Notes under the pieces: generated by a model
What the model was told of the DNA's origin: nothing
What the model saw: the letters and a program-made list of their open reading frames with translations, nothing else
Databases searched by the model: none
Program-made: the position numbers and the translations under genes
In this document: positions 1 through 7,770 of the stretch, in pieces
Numbering within the stretch: the first letter of the stretch is position 1
How the letters are laid out: each line of letters starts with the position of its first letter
NCBI GenBank assembly: GCA_036736205.1
Contig: DAINMX010000059.1
Location: forward strand, 1 to 31,458
Length of the DNA: 31,458 nt
From: XYA12-FULL-58-9 sp001798605
GTDB lineage: Bacteria; Myxococcota; XYA12-FULL-58-9
Direction of reading: 5' to 3'

Positions 1-2180
1 CCCGCCGCGAACAACCACGGCACGTTCGTGTAGTTCCAGGGCGGGCTGCCATTGAGTGGCTGGGCGTAGATCATCTTCGGTGGACTGCCGGCGCCGGTGC
101 CATTGCCGCCATCGCGACCGTCAAGAATGAGGAAGATGCTTTGGTTGAGGGAATCACCCTGATAGGCACGGAACATCACCTCGGGAACGCCGTCGAGATC
201 CATATCGGCGACGGAAGGGATCGCCATCACGTTTTGGTAGTAGTTCCCACAACTGGTCGACCCTTGCACGCAAATGTTGTTTGGGGCTGGGGCGCACCGT
301 TGGCCGCTGCTCTCGTCACAGTCCGAATTGGCGCTGCAGGTGCAGCGGTGCTCCACGCACGACCCGCCAGCACAATCGCCGTCGCCATCACACAGGATCG
401 CACAGTCGCCATCGGCACAGTCAAAAGAGCCTTGCACCGCACAGCCCAGGTAAACTCCACCCCAATTCCATTCGATGGCCGGATCGAAAATTCCGGGTGG
501 AGGCTCGAACTTGCAACTCTCACCGCCACCGATGTCCGTAGGCAGACAATGGCCCAGGGTTGGCTCGCAATACTGACCGAAGTCACAGTCCAAAAAGTCA
601 GTACAGCTGACACCCTGCTGCAAGCAGGAATCATAGATGCAAGCTTGACCGGCGTCACAACAGTAGTCTCGATCGGCGCCACAGGATTGTTGGTTGGGTG
701 GACACTCCGCCTCACAGGTGCGCGATGCGCCGCAGACCTCGCCGGGTCCGCAGCAGATCTCAGCCTCGACACCACAGTATTTATCATCGGGGCATGGGGC
801 GCGGCAGTACCGGTCGTTGATACAGACCTCGCCGGTAGTGCAGCAGTTGCCGCTCACGGCACAGGTAATGCCCGTGCCGCACACACACTGGCCGCAGGTC
901 ATCGAGTTGGTGTCTACGTCACACGACTCACCACGTATGCAGACTTCGGCGCTGCATGTCGTGTCGCAGACGCATTGGCCACAGGTGGCCGAGGTAGGCT
1001 CCTCGTCGCAGACCTGCCCGTCTACGACACAGGTGTCGTTGCAGGTGGTGTCACACGCACACTGGCCGCAGGTCGGTGAATCGGGGTCGCCGTCGCAGAC
1101 TTCTTGGTTCTCGACACAAACCTCGCCACAGGTCGTGTCGCAGATGCATTGGCCACAGGTGGGCGAGTTCGCATCGCCGTCACAGGTAACATCCGCCGTG
1201 GTGCAGGCACTCTTGCAGGTCGTGTCACAGATACACTGACCACACGTGGGCGAGCTCGTATCGTCGTCGCAGGTTTCTTCCGGACTGATGCACGAGTCCG
1301 CACAGGTGGTGTCGCAGGCGCAGTAGCCCTGTTGGCAATCCCGATTGTCCGGGCAAAACCCTTCGGGATAAAGCGGGGCGCAGGGTTGTTGTTGGCATTC
1401 CCCCTGATGACACACGTAGCTCGGCGGGCATGCACCATGGGGGTGCTCTGAATCACAATCGGGAAAGACACACTCCCCCTGGATGCATTCGGCGCCGCCG
1501 GTGCACACCCCAGCGGGATGCTGCGGCGAACAGGCTTCGTCCTGTGTGATCGGGACGCACGCGCCATCGACGCATCGCTCTGCATCGGGACACAGTCCAT
1601 CCGGTTGCTCGGGACTGCAGAGATTCTCTTCGCCGTTCAGCGGCACGCAATTGCCAGCGACGCAAATGGCCCAGACGGGACACGCGCCGCTCGGATAGAT
1701 TGCAGAGCAGAGGTCCAGCTCGGGCTCTTGGCACGTACCGTCTACGCACAGCGCGGACCCGCTGCAGGTGCCGTTGGGCACCGTCGGCGAGCACGGCTCA
1801 GTCGCTTCGGCTTCACACACGCCCGCGTTACAGCGATACCCGGTGGGACACACGCCGGTGGGGTGACTCGATGAGCAGGCGACGCGCTCGGCATTATAAC
1901 AGGAGCCTTGCACACAAACCTGCCCGCCCGGACACAGGCCGTCGAGGTTTTCGGTGGAGCAGACCTCGGTGACGCCAACGACCCGACATTGTCCGTTGAC
2001 GCACGCCTGCTGGTCGGCGCAGACACCGAAAAGATTCCGTGGCGAGCAGGCATCAGACGATTGTGCGCCCGTATCGCCCGAAAAATCATCACCATCGCGA
2101 GAGTCTTGGGTTGTCACCTTTCCAGAACACCCCCAGGACGCAAACAGCAACAACAATCCGAGTCGGCAAAGCCAAGCCAT
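1..2180 (-). CDS. Large Cys-repeat lipoprotein with C-terminal FG-GAP-like region (partial, 3' end beyond window)
   Basis: One reading frame is open from an ATG at 2180 to the left edge, giving at least 726 residues. A GGAGG lies 7 nt before the ATG. The N-terminus is a short hydrophobic signal ending in ASWGCSG, which fits a loose lipobox, so the protein is probably a surface lipoprotein. About nine units of the form C-x4-P-x-G-x-C-P-x4-C-x2-G-x-C follow (roughly 1330-2050 on the DNA). Next come five gapless 29-residue units that start CDTTC and end TCGQC (882-1316), then further Cys-rich segments. Near the edge the text changes to a Cys-poor stretch with VADMDLDGVPEVMF, which resembles an FG-GAP/VCBS calcium-binding blade. 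The Cys spacing suggests small disulfide-rich modules. The function is unknown; adhesion or surface display is only a guess. The gene continues outside the window. Confidence 0.85.
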   Translation of the reverse strand, partial: MAWLCRLGLLLLFASWGCSGKVTTQDSRDGDDFSGDTGAQSSDACSPRNLFGVCADQQACVNGQCRVVGVTEVCSTENLDGLCPGGQVCVQGSCYNAERVACSSSHPTGVCPTGYRCNAGVCEAEATEPCSPTVPNGTCSGSALCVDGTCQEPELDLCSAIYPSGACPVWAICVAGNCVPLNGEENLCSPEQPDGLCPDAERCVDGACVPITQDEACSPQHPAGVCTGGAECIQGECVFPDCDSEHPHGACPPSYVCHQGECQQQPCAPLYPEGFCPDNRDCQQGYCACDTTCADSCISPEETCDDDTSSPTCGQCICDTTCKSACTTADVTCDGDANSPTCGQCICDTTCGEVCVENQEVCDGDPDSPTCGQCACDTTCNDTCVVDGQVCDEEPTSATCGQCVCDTTCSAEVCIRGESCDVDTNSMTCGQCVCGTGITCAVSGNCCTTGEVCINDRYCRAPCPDDKYCGVEAEICCGPGEVCGASRTCEAECPPNQQSCGADRDYCCDAGQACIYDSCLQQGVSCTDFLDCDFGQYCEPTLGHCLPTDIGGGESCKFEPPPGIFDPAIEWNWGGVYLGCAVQGSFDCADGDCAILCDGDGDCAGGSCVEHRCTCSANSDCDESSGQRCAPAPNNICVQGSTSCGNYYQNVMAIPSVADMDLDGVPEVMFRAYQGDSLNQSIFLILDGRDGGNGTGAGSPPKMIYAQPLNGSPPWNYTNVPWLFAA
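882..1316 (-). repeat. Five tandem 87-bp units coding 29-residue Cys modules
   Basis: Within the Cys-repeat lipoprotein, five consecutive units of exactly 29 codons each begin with CDTTC and end with TCGQC plus one residue. Each has seven cysteines in nearly fixed places. The units differ at many positions, so this is an old, diverged internal duplication rather than a recent expansion. Confidence 0.85.
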
Positions 2181-2447
2181 GGGGAAACCTCCAACGCTGT
2201 TCGGTGAGGATATCTGATCAATCCCACGTCAACAACCGACTTGTCCCGGCCAGGTTGCAGCCAAGAAAAAAGAGCAGCATCGAAAACTGTCAGGCTGCCT
2301 ACCGAACAAACGAGAACTGCATCTGACCGAACGGCGGAGCCCGCGTCTTCGGCCATTGTACCGATTCCTGCTGTGACGACGCTGCAGAAACGGCAGCCAG
2401 TGAGTCGACTGTGCCGTTGTCGCGCAGGCACTCAGTGAACCAGTACA
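2181..2447. other. Intergenic stretch, nothing identified
   Basis: This is the upstream region of the leftward Cys-repeat lipoprotein. I see no convincing gene, RNA or clear -35/-10 pair. Short open frames on both strands have no ribosome-binding site or family-like text. Confidence 0.5.
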
Positions 2448-2747
2448 ATGCCACGCGGCCGCTTGCGCTTTGCCAGCGAATGGTCGCTCTCGGACGAGCC
2501 ACGATTACGCGAAGCCATTGCCCGATCCCTGGCCGGACCCGTGACAATTGTCGGTGTCGATCTGCTGCTCGAACATCTCGCCAAAGATCCAATCCCTGCT
2601 GTGCGTTGTGCCGCAGCAAGTGCGGCCGAGAGTCGCTTTAAAGAGAACCCCGCAACCTACGGAAAGGTTCTCCGACGCTTGGCCTCGGACTCAAATCGGC
2701 GAGTTCGCAAGTCGGCCCGACGCGCCGTGACCCTGAGAATGTGCTGA
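2448..2747 (+). pseudogene. Truncated copy of a HEAT-repeat protein gene
   Basis: From 2459 to the stop at 2747 this aligns without gaps to 6194-6482, the last 95 codons of the intact HEAT-repeat gene further right. Eleven of the 95 residues differ and most of the DNA is identical. Similarity begins abruptly at 2459 and ends at about 2752, five bases past the stop. The copy lacks the signal peptide and first half of the full-length protein. An ATG at 2448 is in frame but has no clear ribosome-binding site. The Arg- and Ala-rich paired helices (for example RRVRKSARRAVT) are typical of HEAT/PBS-lyase repeats. It is most likely a duplicated 3' fragment; expression as a 99-residue protein cannot be excluded. 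Confidence 0.7.
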
Positions 2748-2854
2748 ACACCGTGGGGCAGGTTGGATTCAAAGTCGGACTGATGGGCGCAAACATCGCC
2801 CAGGTGAAGAGTTGAGCAGACGCCCAGGCTTAGCACTTGGCAATCGCGGGGCGT

Positions 2855-3205
2855 TCAAGACACCAAACGCGGGTAGGTGATCCGCTCGAGTCCGATGCCC
2901 CGACAGCCGTGACGCACGCTCTCACCGGCCCATCGCACTTCACACATGATCGATTTGCCGTCAGAAAGCTCGATGGAGACCTGCTCCTCGCGCGCAACCA
3001 ACTCTTCGACAACCGGGTCGGCGTGCATAACTCCATCCAACCAACCGCACTGCGCCGCGAAGAAGAAGCCACCGTTGCTGATGTCACGAACGACGCCGTT
3101 GAGAACACCAGCGCCGAGGCTGCAAACTGCGGCCCATTCGACCCCCTGGCGCGGCTCACAACGTGATGTATCAAACGGCTCAACGGTTTTGACTGACTGG
3201 TTCAT
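2855..3205 (-). CDS. PilZ-domain protein (putative cyclic di-GMP receptor)
   Basis: The 116-residue protein carries the two PilZ signatures in order: an RxxxR motif (RCEPR, residues 15-19) and a DxSxxG motif (DISNGG, about residue 41). The following text is the beta-barrel typical of the family, ending in GIGLERI. PilZ domains bind cyclic di-GMP; single-domain forms usually act as adaptors for motility, exopolysaccharide or secretion systems. The ATG has AAGGAG 6-7 nt upstream. The gene stands alone between unrelated neighbours, so its target cannot be inferred from context. Confidence 0.85.
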   Translation of the reverse strand: MNQSVKTVEPFDTSRCEPRQGVEWAAVCSLGAGVLNGVVRDISNGGFFFAAQCGWLDGVMHADPVVEELVAREEQVSIELSDGKSIMCEVRWAGESVRHGCRGIGLERITYPRLVS

Positions 3206-3524
3206 TCTGGGCTCCTTGTTGATAACTATTTATCGGTCGACCAATCCATAAGTTGCTAAAAAAGAACCCAAATCGACAAACAATCGTGAGTGACCGGCGG
3301 CGGCTGGATTGCGGGTGCGGGTTCAAGCTAACTTGTCGAAATTATTGGAATATATCCCAATGCGGTGTCGCCCTTAATCTTGTGGCGGGTGCACAATCGC
3401 GCCCAATGGATTTCGTTTGAAGCATTTTGCCGCAGGAGCTTGTTTGACAGTGGTGGAGTAAGAGACGTACTACTTGGAAGTCACAGGTCAGCGTCTTCTC
3501 CTTACGGGCAGTGTGCACTCAGCG
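3206..3524. other. Divergent intergenic region
   Basis: This AT-richer spacer separates the leftward PilZ gene from the rightward MopE-like gene and should contain both promoters. On the plus strand a TTGACA at 3444-3449 is followed after 18 bp by TACTAC, a weak -10, about 50 bp before the likely start codon. I could not settle a PilZ promoter. Confidence 0.35.
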
Positions 3525-5078
3525 ATGATCATGCGGGTTTGCATTTGTGTTTATGTTCTCAACCTGGCGATGGGTTGCCTGGGGCGTTCGAGTCATTGGG
3601 CAGGCGACGTTGAACGCAGCGACCAATCCATGGGTGACGAGGATGGGGCGACCGTTGGAGACACGACCGGCTCGGGGGATGGTGAGTCCGGAAGCGACAT
3701 CGACGGAAGCGACATCGACGGGGATTCGGACACAAACGGCGAGACCGACGACGCGAGCCCCGATTGTTCCGACCTCGATGATGATGGGTACTTGCCAGTC
3801 GAGTGCGCGAGCGGTCTGCCTGTGGATTGCGCCGACAATGACGGTAGTATCCACCCGGGGGCGATTGAAATCTGCGGCAATGGCATCGATGAGGATTGCA
3901 GCGGAACCGATGCGAGTTGCACCAATGCCTTGGGAGGATTGACGGTCACCGAGGACGCCTCGGGTGCCCAGGTTAACAACGACCGTTTTTCCGTGGTCTT
4001 CGACGCCGCACAAGGCTTTGCGATGACAGACATTCGCGTGACCCATGGCTCGAATGCGAACGTCGTCTACGTGGGGAACGAAAAGCCCGAACGCCTGTCT
4101 GGTATTTCAATGTATAATAAATGGTTCAGCTGGAGGACTGACGTTCCCGCGAATGCGCAAGTTGCTGTGGTTGGCCCCGCCGTCGTTCAGCTCAGTGTGA
4201 ATTGGGGCGCTGGCGGTTCTCCCACGGCTGGTGGTCAAGGCACCACGCTGACAACCGTGCATGCCGACGGTCGCATTCACCGCGACGAGCGGGTCGATGT
4301 CATCGTGGATATTCCGGACGTGGCAACCTGGTTTCTGTCCTATCTCACCATCGCGTCAGCGGCCTTCACGGATGTACTTTGGGACAACGGGGTGACCTCA
4401 GGCCATTACCTCAAGGGCGTTCCGCCCATCTCTGCCAACGGACAAAACAGCATCACGCCGACGGGCACAGCGAGCGACACCGGTTACCTGTGCGCCTACA
4501 ACTCGGCCAACGTCGATGTCATCGCGTGGAGCCATCACGTGGCCGGAACGACATTTCCTGCGGGATTTCGCTGCAAGGAGACCAACCAGTTCAGCAGCGT
4601 GCCTGGTTCACATTCACTGCTACTTAGCAGTGAATGGGTGAAGAACAACGCGGTTGCGGCCGGCACCTACGGGGGGCAGGTGCTCACGTTCCTCGACGAC
4701 TCGGGGGGATGTGACAGGGCGATTGCCTATGCCCACGACTTCGCCACTCCAGCGACCTTCGTGGCTTTGGTCGGAGCCGTGTTGACGACAGAGGTCGGGG
4801 ATGCCGACCACGATGGCTTCAACGAAGGAACCGGTGCCTACGAATTCTCCGCCCAAGGAGGCGTGGAACTCGCGTTTTCGACGCTCACAACTTCGGCACC
4901 AAGCACAACCTTGCGCGTGCATGGGATGGCCTCTGATCACGCGCCAACCGTGACGATCGACGGGCTGCCTTTGCAAACCACCGCTGATTATCTCTGGCAG
5001 ACGGAGACAGATGGTTTTTGGATCCTTCTCAACAAAACTCTGACCGACCATGCAGTCGTCCGCATTCTCGTGCCGTGA
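3525..5078 (+). CDS. MopE-type metal-binding lipoprotein with large secreted beta-rich domain
   Basis: From the ATG at 3525 the protein has 517 residues. The signal sequence ends in NLAMGC, a good lipobox, which is why this start is preferred over the in-frame TTG at 3474; no strong ribosome-binding site supports either. After the Cys comes an acidic Asp/Ser/Gly linker with a duplicated 15-bp unit (GSDIDGSDIDG). A MopE-like putative metal-binding segment follows: DLDDDGY, then DCADNDGSIHPGA, then CGNGIDEDCSG. The remaining 370 or so residues are beta-rich, have no motif I recognise, and include WFLSYLTIAS and DADHDGFNEG. The protein is probably displayed on the cell surface and may bind calcium or copper. 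The substrate or partner is unknown. It is a single gene, ending 8 bp from a doubtful convergent frame. Confidence 0.8.
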   Translation: MIMRVCICVYVLNLAMGCLGRSSHWAGDVERSDQSMGDEDGATVGDTTGSGDGESGSDIDGSDIDGDSDTNGETDDASPDCSDLDDDGYLPVECASGLPVDCADNDGSIHPGAIEICGNGIDEDCSGTDASCTNALGGLTVTEDASGAQVNNDRFSVVFDAAQGFAMTDIRVTHGSNANVVYVGNEKPERLSGISMYNKWFSWRTDVPANAQVAVVGPAVVQLSVNWGAGGSPTAGGQGTTLTTVHADGRIHRDERVDVIVDIPDVATWFLSYLTIASAAFTDVLWDNGVTSGHYLKGVPPISANGQNSITPTGTASDTGYLCAYNSANVDVIAWSHHVAGTTFPAGFRCKETNQFSSVPGSHSLLLSSEWVKNNAVAAGTYGGQVLTFLDDSGGCDRAIAYAHDFATPATFVALVGAVLTTEVGDADHDGFNEGTGAYEFSAQGGVELAFSTLTTSAPSTTLRVHGMASDHAPTVTIDGLPLQTTADYLWQTETDGFWILLNKTLTDHAVVRILVP

Positions 5079-5085
5079 TTCACCG

Positions 5086-5454
5086 TCAAATGCGCACTAC
5101 AATAGTACAATAGTTGGCGACGCAGAGCGGGACTCGAACCCCACCGGCGCAGTTGCTCGTTCGGGTTTTCGAGAGAGACGTGACGTCGAGCGCCTCGTCA
5201 GTGGCAAACGAATCATCGAAATCGACTCTATCACCAAAATCAGAATCACCGCCGTGGGCACCATCGAACCCGATCGGTGGATCGCCCCCAGGTTCTCCGT
5301 CCCCACCAATGTCGCCATGTGGGGCACCATCAAGAATGGCTTGACCCGTGTCTGCTTGATTTTCCAACGTGATTGTCGGCCCGATCGTCCCGTGGCAACC
5401 CGTGGCAAGCGTTGTGGCCGTTCCAAGAAGCCATTGGGAACTCCAAATTCTCAT
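5086..5454 (-). CDS. Possible small Asp/Gly-rich lipoprotein
   Basis: This frame gives 122 residues starting MRIWSSQWLLGTATTLATGC, which looks like a short lipoprotein signal with an LATGC lipobox. An Asp/Gly-rich low-complexity region follows, like the linkers in neighbouring surface proteins, and the C-terminus contains three cysteines. There is no clear ribosome-binding site before the ATG at 5454 and no recognisable domain. Another frame in the same stretch is also open, so coding is uncertain. If real it is a convergent neighbour of the MopE-like gene. Confidence 0.3.
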   Translation of the reverse strand: MRIWSSQWLLGTATTLATGCHGTIGPTITLENQADTGQAILDGAPHGDIGGDGEPGGDPPIGFDGAHGGDSDFGDRVDFDDSFATDEALDVTSLSKTRTSNCAGGVRVPLCVANYCTIVVRI

Positions 5455-5527
5455 GACACGCGTCGCTTTTCGCAAGCATGACGGTGAAGACCCTTGCGCA
5501 ACCGGCCAACGGAAAGAAGGCATACTT

Positions 5528-5926
5528 ATGCGTAACATGCTTCGGCTGGTATTGACGAGTGGTTGCGTGGTTGGTTGCGTGGTTGCGTGGTTGCGTGGTT
5601 GCGTGGTTGCGTGGTTGCGTTCTGGAGTTCTGGAGTCTCTTCGAGCAGGAAGTCGGAGAGGCAGCCCGACGGCTCTCATACGACATGAGGAACCGATGCT
5701 GCGACGGCAAGGTTGCATCTCGGCCGCCTCCACACTCAGCGGGAGAACTTGGAAAGGTGCGGCACTCACTCTCGGGAATGGACCGACCCCTGCGGGGGTT
5801 ATCGATCCAGAGGTCTACCATGGAATTCACGTTCAAGAAGAAGCTGCTCGCATATTTGAGCGGCGCGGCGTTGAGCTTGACAGCGGGCACCGCGACCGCA
5901 CGACTCGAGTTGGATGCGATCCCTGA
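5528..5926 (+). CDS. Short frame with strong start signal running into octamer repeat (possible phase-variable leader or broken gene)
   Basis: An ATG at 5528 has AGAAGG 7 nt upstream, one of the better ribosome-binding sites here. It opens a frame beginning MRNMLRLVLTSGC, a lipoprotein-like start, which enters the GGTTGCGT octamer repeat after 11 codons. In the present sequence the frame continues to 5926 with text that does not look like a folded protein. The frame one register away is open from within the repeat straight through the HEAT-repeat gene. A change of one repeat unit (8 bp) would therefore join this start to that gene. It may also be a gene broken by repeat growth. Confidence 0.3.
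   Translation: MRNMLRLVLTSGCVVGCVVAWLRGCVVAWLRSGVLESLRAGSRRGSPTALIRHEEPMLRRQGCISAASTLSGRTWKGAALTLGNGPTPAGVIDPEVYHGIHVQEEAARIFERRGVELDSGHRDRTTRVGCDP
5561..5620 (+). repeat. Octamer tandem repeat (GGTTGCGT), 7 copies plus a 4-bp partial
   Basis: The order is GGTTGCGT, a partial GGTT, then six uninterrupted GGTTGCGT units at 5573-5620. All units are identical. The unit length is not a multiple of three, so gain or loss of a unit changes the reading frame. Such perfect short repeats are prone to slippage. Confidence 0.95.
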
Positions 5927-6482
5927 GTCGGTCATCGAAGATCTTCTAGACGATTTGGAAAAGGAGAGGTGGCGTGCTCCAGACATGTCATGCTTGATGA
6001 ATCTGTTGGCGACCGACTCGCGCCGTCAGGTAAAAAGTCGGGTACTTGAGTTCTTCGCCGCACCCATTATCCAACGACCTCTCGACAATACGGAGCAGGT
6101 TTTTCGTTGTCTGGCGGAAGACAATGATCGAGTCGTACGTCGTGCAGCGGCGGAGGCCATCAGCAGGTGGTTGGCGACCGAGGGTGGGCTGAACCGCCTG
6201 CGCTTTACCAGCGAATGGTCACTCTCGGACGAGCCACGGTTACGCGAAGCCATTGCCCGATCCCTGGCCGGACCCGTGACAATTGTCGGTGTCGATCTGC
6301 TGCTCGAACATCTCGCCAAAGATCCCGTCCATGCTGTGCGTTGTGCCACAGCACGTGCGGCCGAGAGTCGCTTCGAAGAGAACCCAGCAGCTTACGAAAA
6401 TGTCCTCCGACGCTTGGCCTCGGACTCAGATCGTCGAGTTCGTAAGTCGGCCCGACGCGCCGTGACCCGGAGAATGTGCTGA
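5820..6482 (+). CDS. Secreted HEAT-repeat (PBS-lyase-like) protein
   Basis: The ATG at 5820 has AGAGG 6 nt upstream and gives 220 residues. The N-terminus has three lysines, a hydrophobic stretch (LLAYLSGAALSLTAG) and a likely cleavage after TATA, so export is likely. The rest is a series of paired amphipathic helices with the Arg/Asp pattern of HEAT repeats (DNDRVVRRAAAEAISRW; DPVHAVRCATARAAESRF; DSDRRVRKSARRAV). These act as protein-binding scaffolds; no catalytic residues are seen. The same frame is open further upstream to the octamer repeat at 5561-5620. The last 95 codons are duplicated at 2459-2747. The role is unknown. Confidence 0.75.
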   Translation: MEFTFKKKLLAYLSGAALSLTAGTATARLELDAIPESVIEDLLDDLEKERWRAPDMSCLMNLLATDSRRQVKSRVLEFFAAPIIQRPLDNTEQVFRCLAEDNDRVVRRAAAEAISRWLATEGGLNRLRFTSEWSLSDEPRLREAIARSLAGPVTIVGVDLLLEHLAKDPVHAVRCATARAAESRFEENPAAYENVLRRLASDSDRRVRKSARRAVTRRMC

Positions 6483-6625
6483 ACACCCACGCCCTGTGCC
6501 ATGGGAGACAATTCCAAGCGCAGCGCCGTCTCATCTTGCGGCCAAGCAAACCATGCTCCTAGACCGGCTGGATGCAGCTACTGAGGTTCAGGACATGGCA
6601 TTCTCTGGCTCGGGTCTTCATCTCC

Positions 6626-6922
6626 TCAAGGGCAAGCTCGCGGCATTTTGGGCCTTGAAGGTGGCGCGGTGGGTCGAGATGCAGCCAATGGGGGCCAAAC
6701 CAACTGGCCTGCCAGGTAACCAAGCCGCAAACGAAACGCCGGAGCTGGTGAGATCGACAGGTCATCAACGAGCGATATTCTCGTTCCCTCATCTCCAGGG
6801 ATGGCCGTATCATTCAGGCTGGCAAAAACAACGGATGCCTCGATGTCTGCTTCGACACCAGCCACAGCTTCACTCGCAGCGAGGACAAACAGCATCGGGA
6901 AATATCTTCCAAGAGTTTTCAC
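6626..6922 (-). pseudogene. Truncated outer-membrane beta-barrel protein gene (N-terminal part)
   Basis: A GTG at 6922 sits 5 nt or so after AGGAGGTG, an excellent ribosome-binding site. It starts a signal peptide (MLFVLAASEAVAG) followed by text like the opening strands of a family of small outer-membrane barrels: F-A-S-L-N-D-T-A-I-P-G-D-E-G-T-R, then FRLRLGY. After about 75 codons the similarity stops. The frame ends at 6626 in Pro-rich text, and none of the later barrel strands can be seen in any frame down to 6500. The family assignment is from memory of its pattern. The start signal shows it was once expressed; a short secreted remnant may still be made. Confidence 0.5.
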
Positions 6923-6924
6923 AA

Positions 6925-7540
6925 TCACCTCCTAGTCAGATCGCCGGCCGAATGTTCAGCTCTGCGCGAAGCATCCTTCGTTCCACTCGACTTATTGAGC
7001 AAAGGTCTCTTCAATGCAATGAAGGTGAGCAAGAGAACTCCCAACCAGATAGGTGTGCGCTGTTGGTGGCAATTGCATCCGCTCACCAACGATGTCAACG
7101 CCGGTTCGGTATCGCTGGGGTGGAAGGAGATGGGAATGTGGGAAACCCGGGATCTGAACCATGCGCCAACCAGCTCGCCTCTATCCTGCATCAGGCGTGC
7201 CGAAGATCGTTTGTATCTCTGAGACTCCAGTTTCAATCTCGTAGAGTTGATGAGGATCGCTGATGTTGCCGCAATCGACCTCATCGACGATGGCAAGCGC
7301 ACCAAAGGGTGGTCCCGCATCGTCTGTTTGTGCCCAAGGATGTGAGGTAGGCGTTTGGAACGATGCTCTCGACGCCCACATTCGGCACATTTGAGATGAC
7401 CACGGAGCAAGGGGTCGACGAAATACTCAGGGCGTCGAGGGCGCCAGTTATGGTCAACCGTTCGACTGAGGTGCTCGTACTGGTAATGTCACCAAAGACC
7501 TGCGGGCGACAATAACGTCCCAATCAACGCCACGCAGCCG
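6925..7540 (-). pseudogene. Frameshifted MYXO-CTERM-type surface protein gene
   Basis: Three pieces lie in order in three different minus frames. About 7520-7320 reads as alternating beta/turn text (QVFGDITSTSTSVERLTITG, then VVISNVPNVGVESIVPNAYL). About 7320-7181 reads PPFGALAIVDEVDCGN and ends GTPDAG-stop. About 7190-6925 contains GCNCHQQRTPIWLGVLLLTF followed by IALKRP, which matches the C-x-C, hydrophobic, basic pattern of a MYXO-CTERM sorting tail. Two frameshifts therefore seem to split one gene. The beta-rich part recalls receptor-L/leucine-rich solenoid proteins, but that is weak. No start codon or signal peptide could be fixed. Its stop overlaps the ribosome-binding site of the truncated barrel gene, so the two were once an operon. 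Confidence 0.45.
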
Positions 7541-7770
7541 ATCCGCGTTTTCAACCCCAACCCTAACCATTTAACCCATGTTTTCAAAACAACTCCGTCG
7601 TCGGGCCGTAGCATTGCGGCAAGAGAACGTCCACAAGTTAATCATTCCTCGGCAAATTGGGAACCAAGTCGCAGCGAGTATTGTGTGGAGACGGCGTGTG
7701 CGCAATCATTGCTTGACGAAGCGCGCCGAGAAGGATTTACGCAGGGTCGGCGAATCTTCGGGGGAGTACT
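7541..7770. other. Intergenic stretch before the protease gene
   Basis: No gene, RNA or repeat could be supported. Short open frames on both strands lack start signals and protein-like text. It may contain the upstream end of the decayed leftward gene and the promoter of the rightward protease gene. Confidence 0.4.

Noticed and set aside
141..1600. Several long plus- and minus-strand frames opposite the Cys-rich gene
   Set aside because: They are shadows of the strongly biased codon pattern of the Cys-repeat gene and lack start signals.
2114..2431. Minus-strand frame of 105 codons upstream of the Cys-rich gene
   Set aside because: It overlaps the start of that gene in another frame, has no ribosome-binding site and does not read like a protein.
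5115..5146. tRNA 3'-end-like text on the minus strand (GGGTTCGAGTCCCGC, ending GCCA)
   Set aside because: The T-arm would need an 8-base loop, the CCA is one base out of register, and no matching acceptor 5' strand or anticodon arm lies upstream. It could be a relic of a tRNA-adjacent site, but there is no support.
5561..5620. CRISPR-like array
   Set aside because: The units are 8 bp and directly adjacent with no spacers, so this is a simple tandem repeat.
5330..5986. Minus-strand frames rich in RNHATTQP repeats
   Set aside because: The repeated text is just the translation of the octamer repeat; there is no start signal or domain.
6496..7263. Plus-strand frame of 255 codons
   Set aside because: Its text is unlike protein, and the opposite strand carries recognisable gene remnants with a strong start signal.
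7545..7580. Telomere-like CCCTAACC and CAACCC text
   Set aside because: Only one or two imperfect units occur; this is chance.
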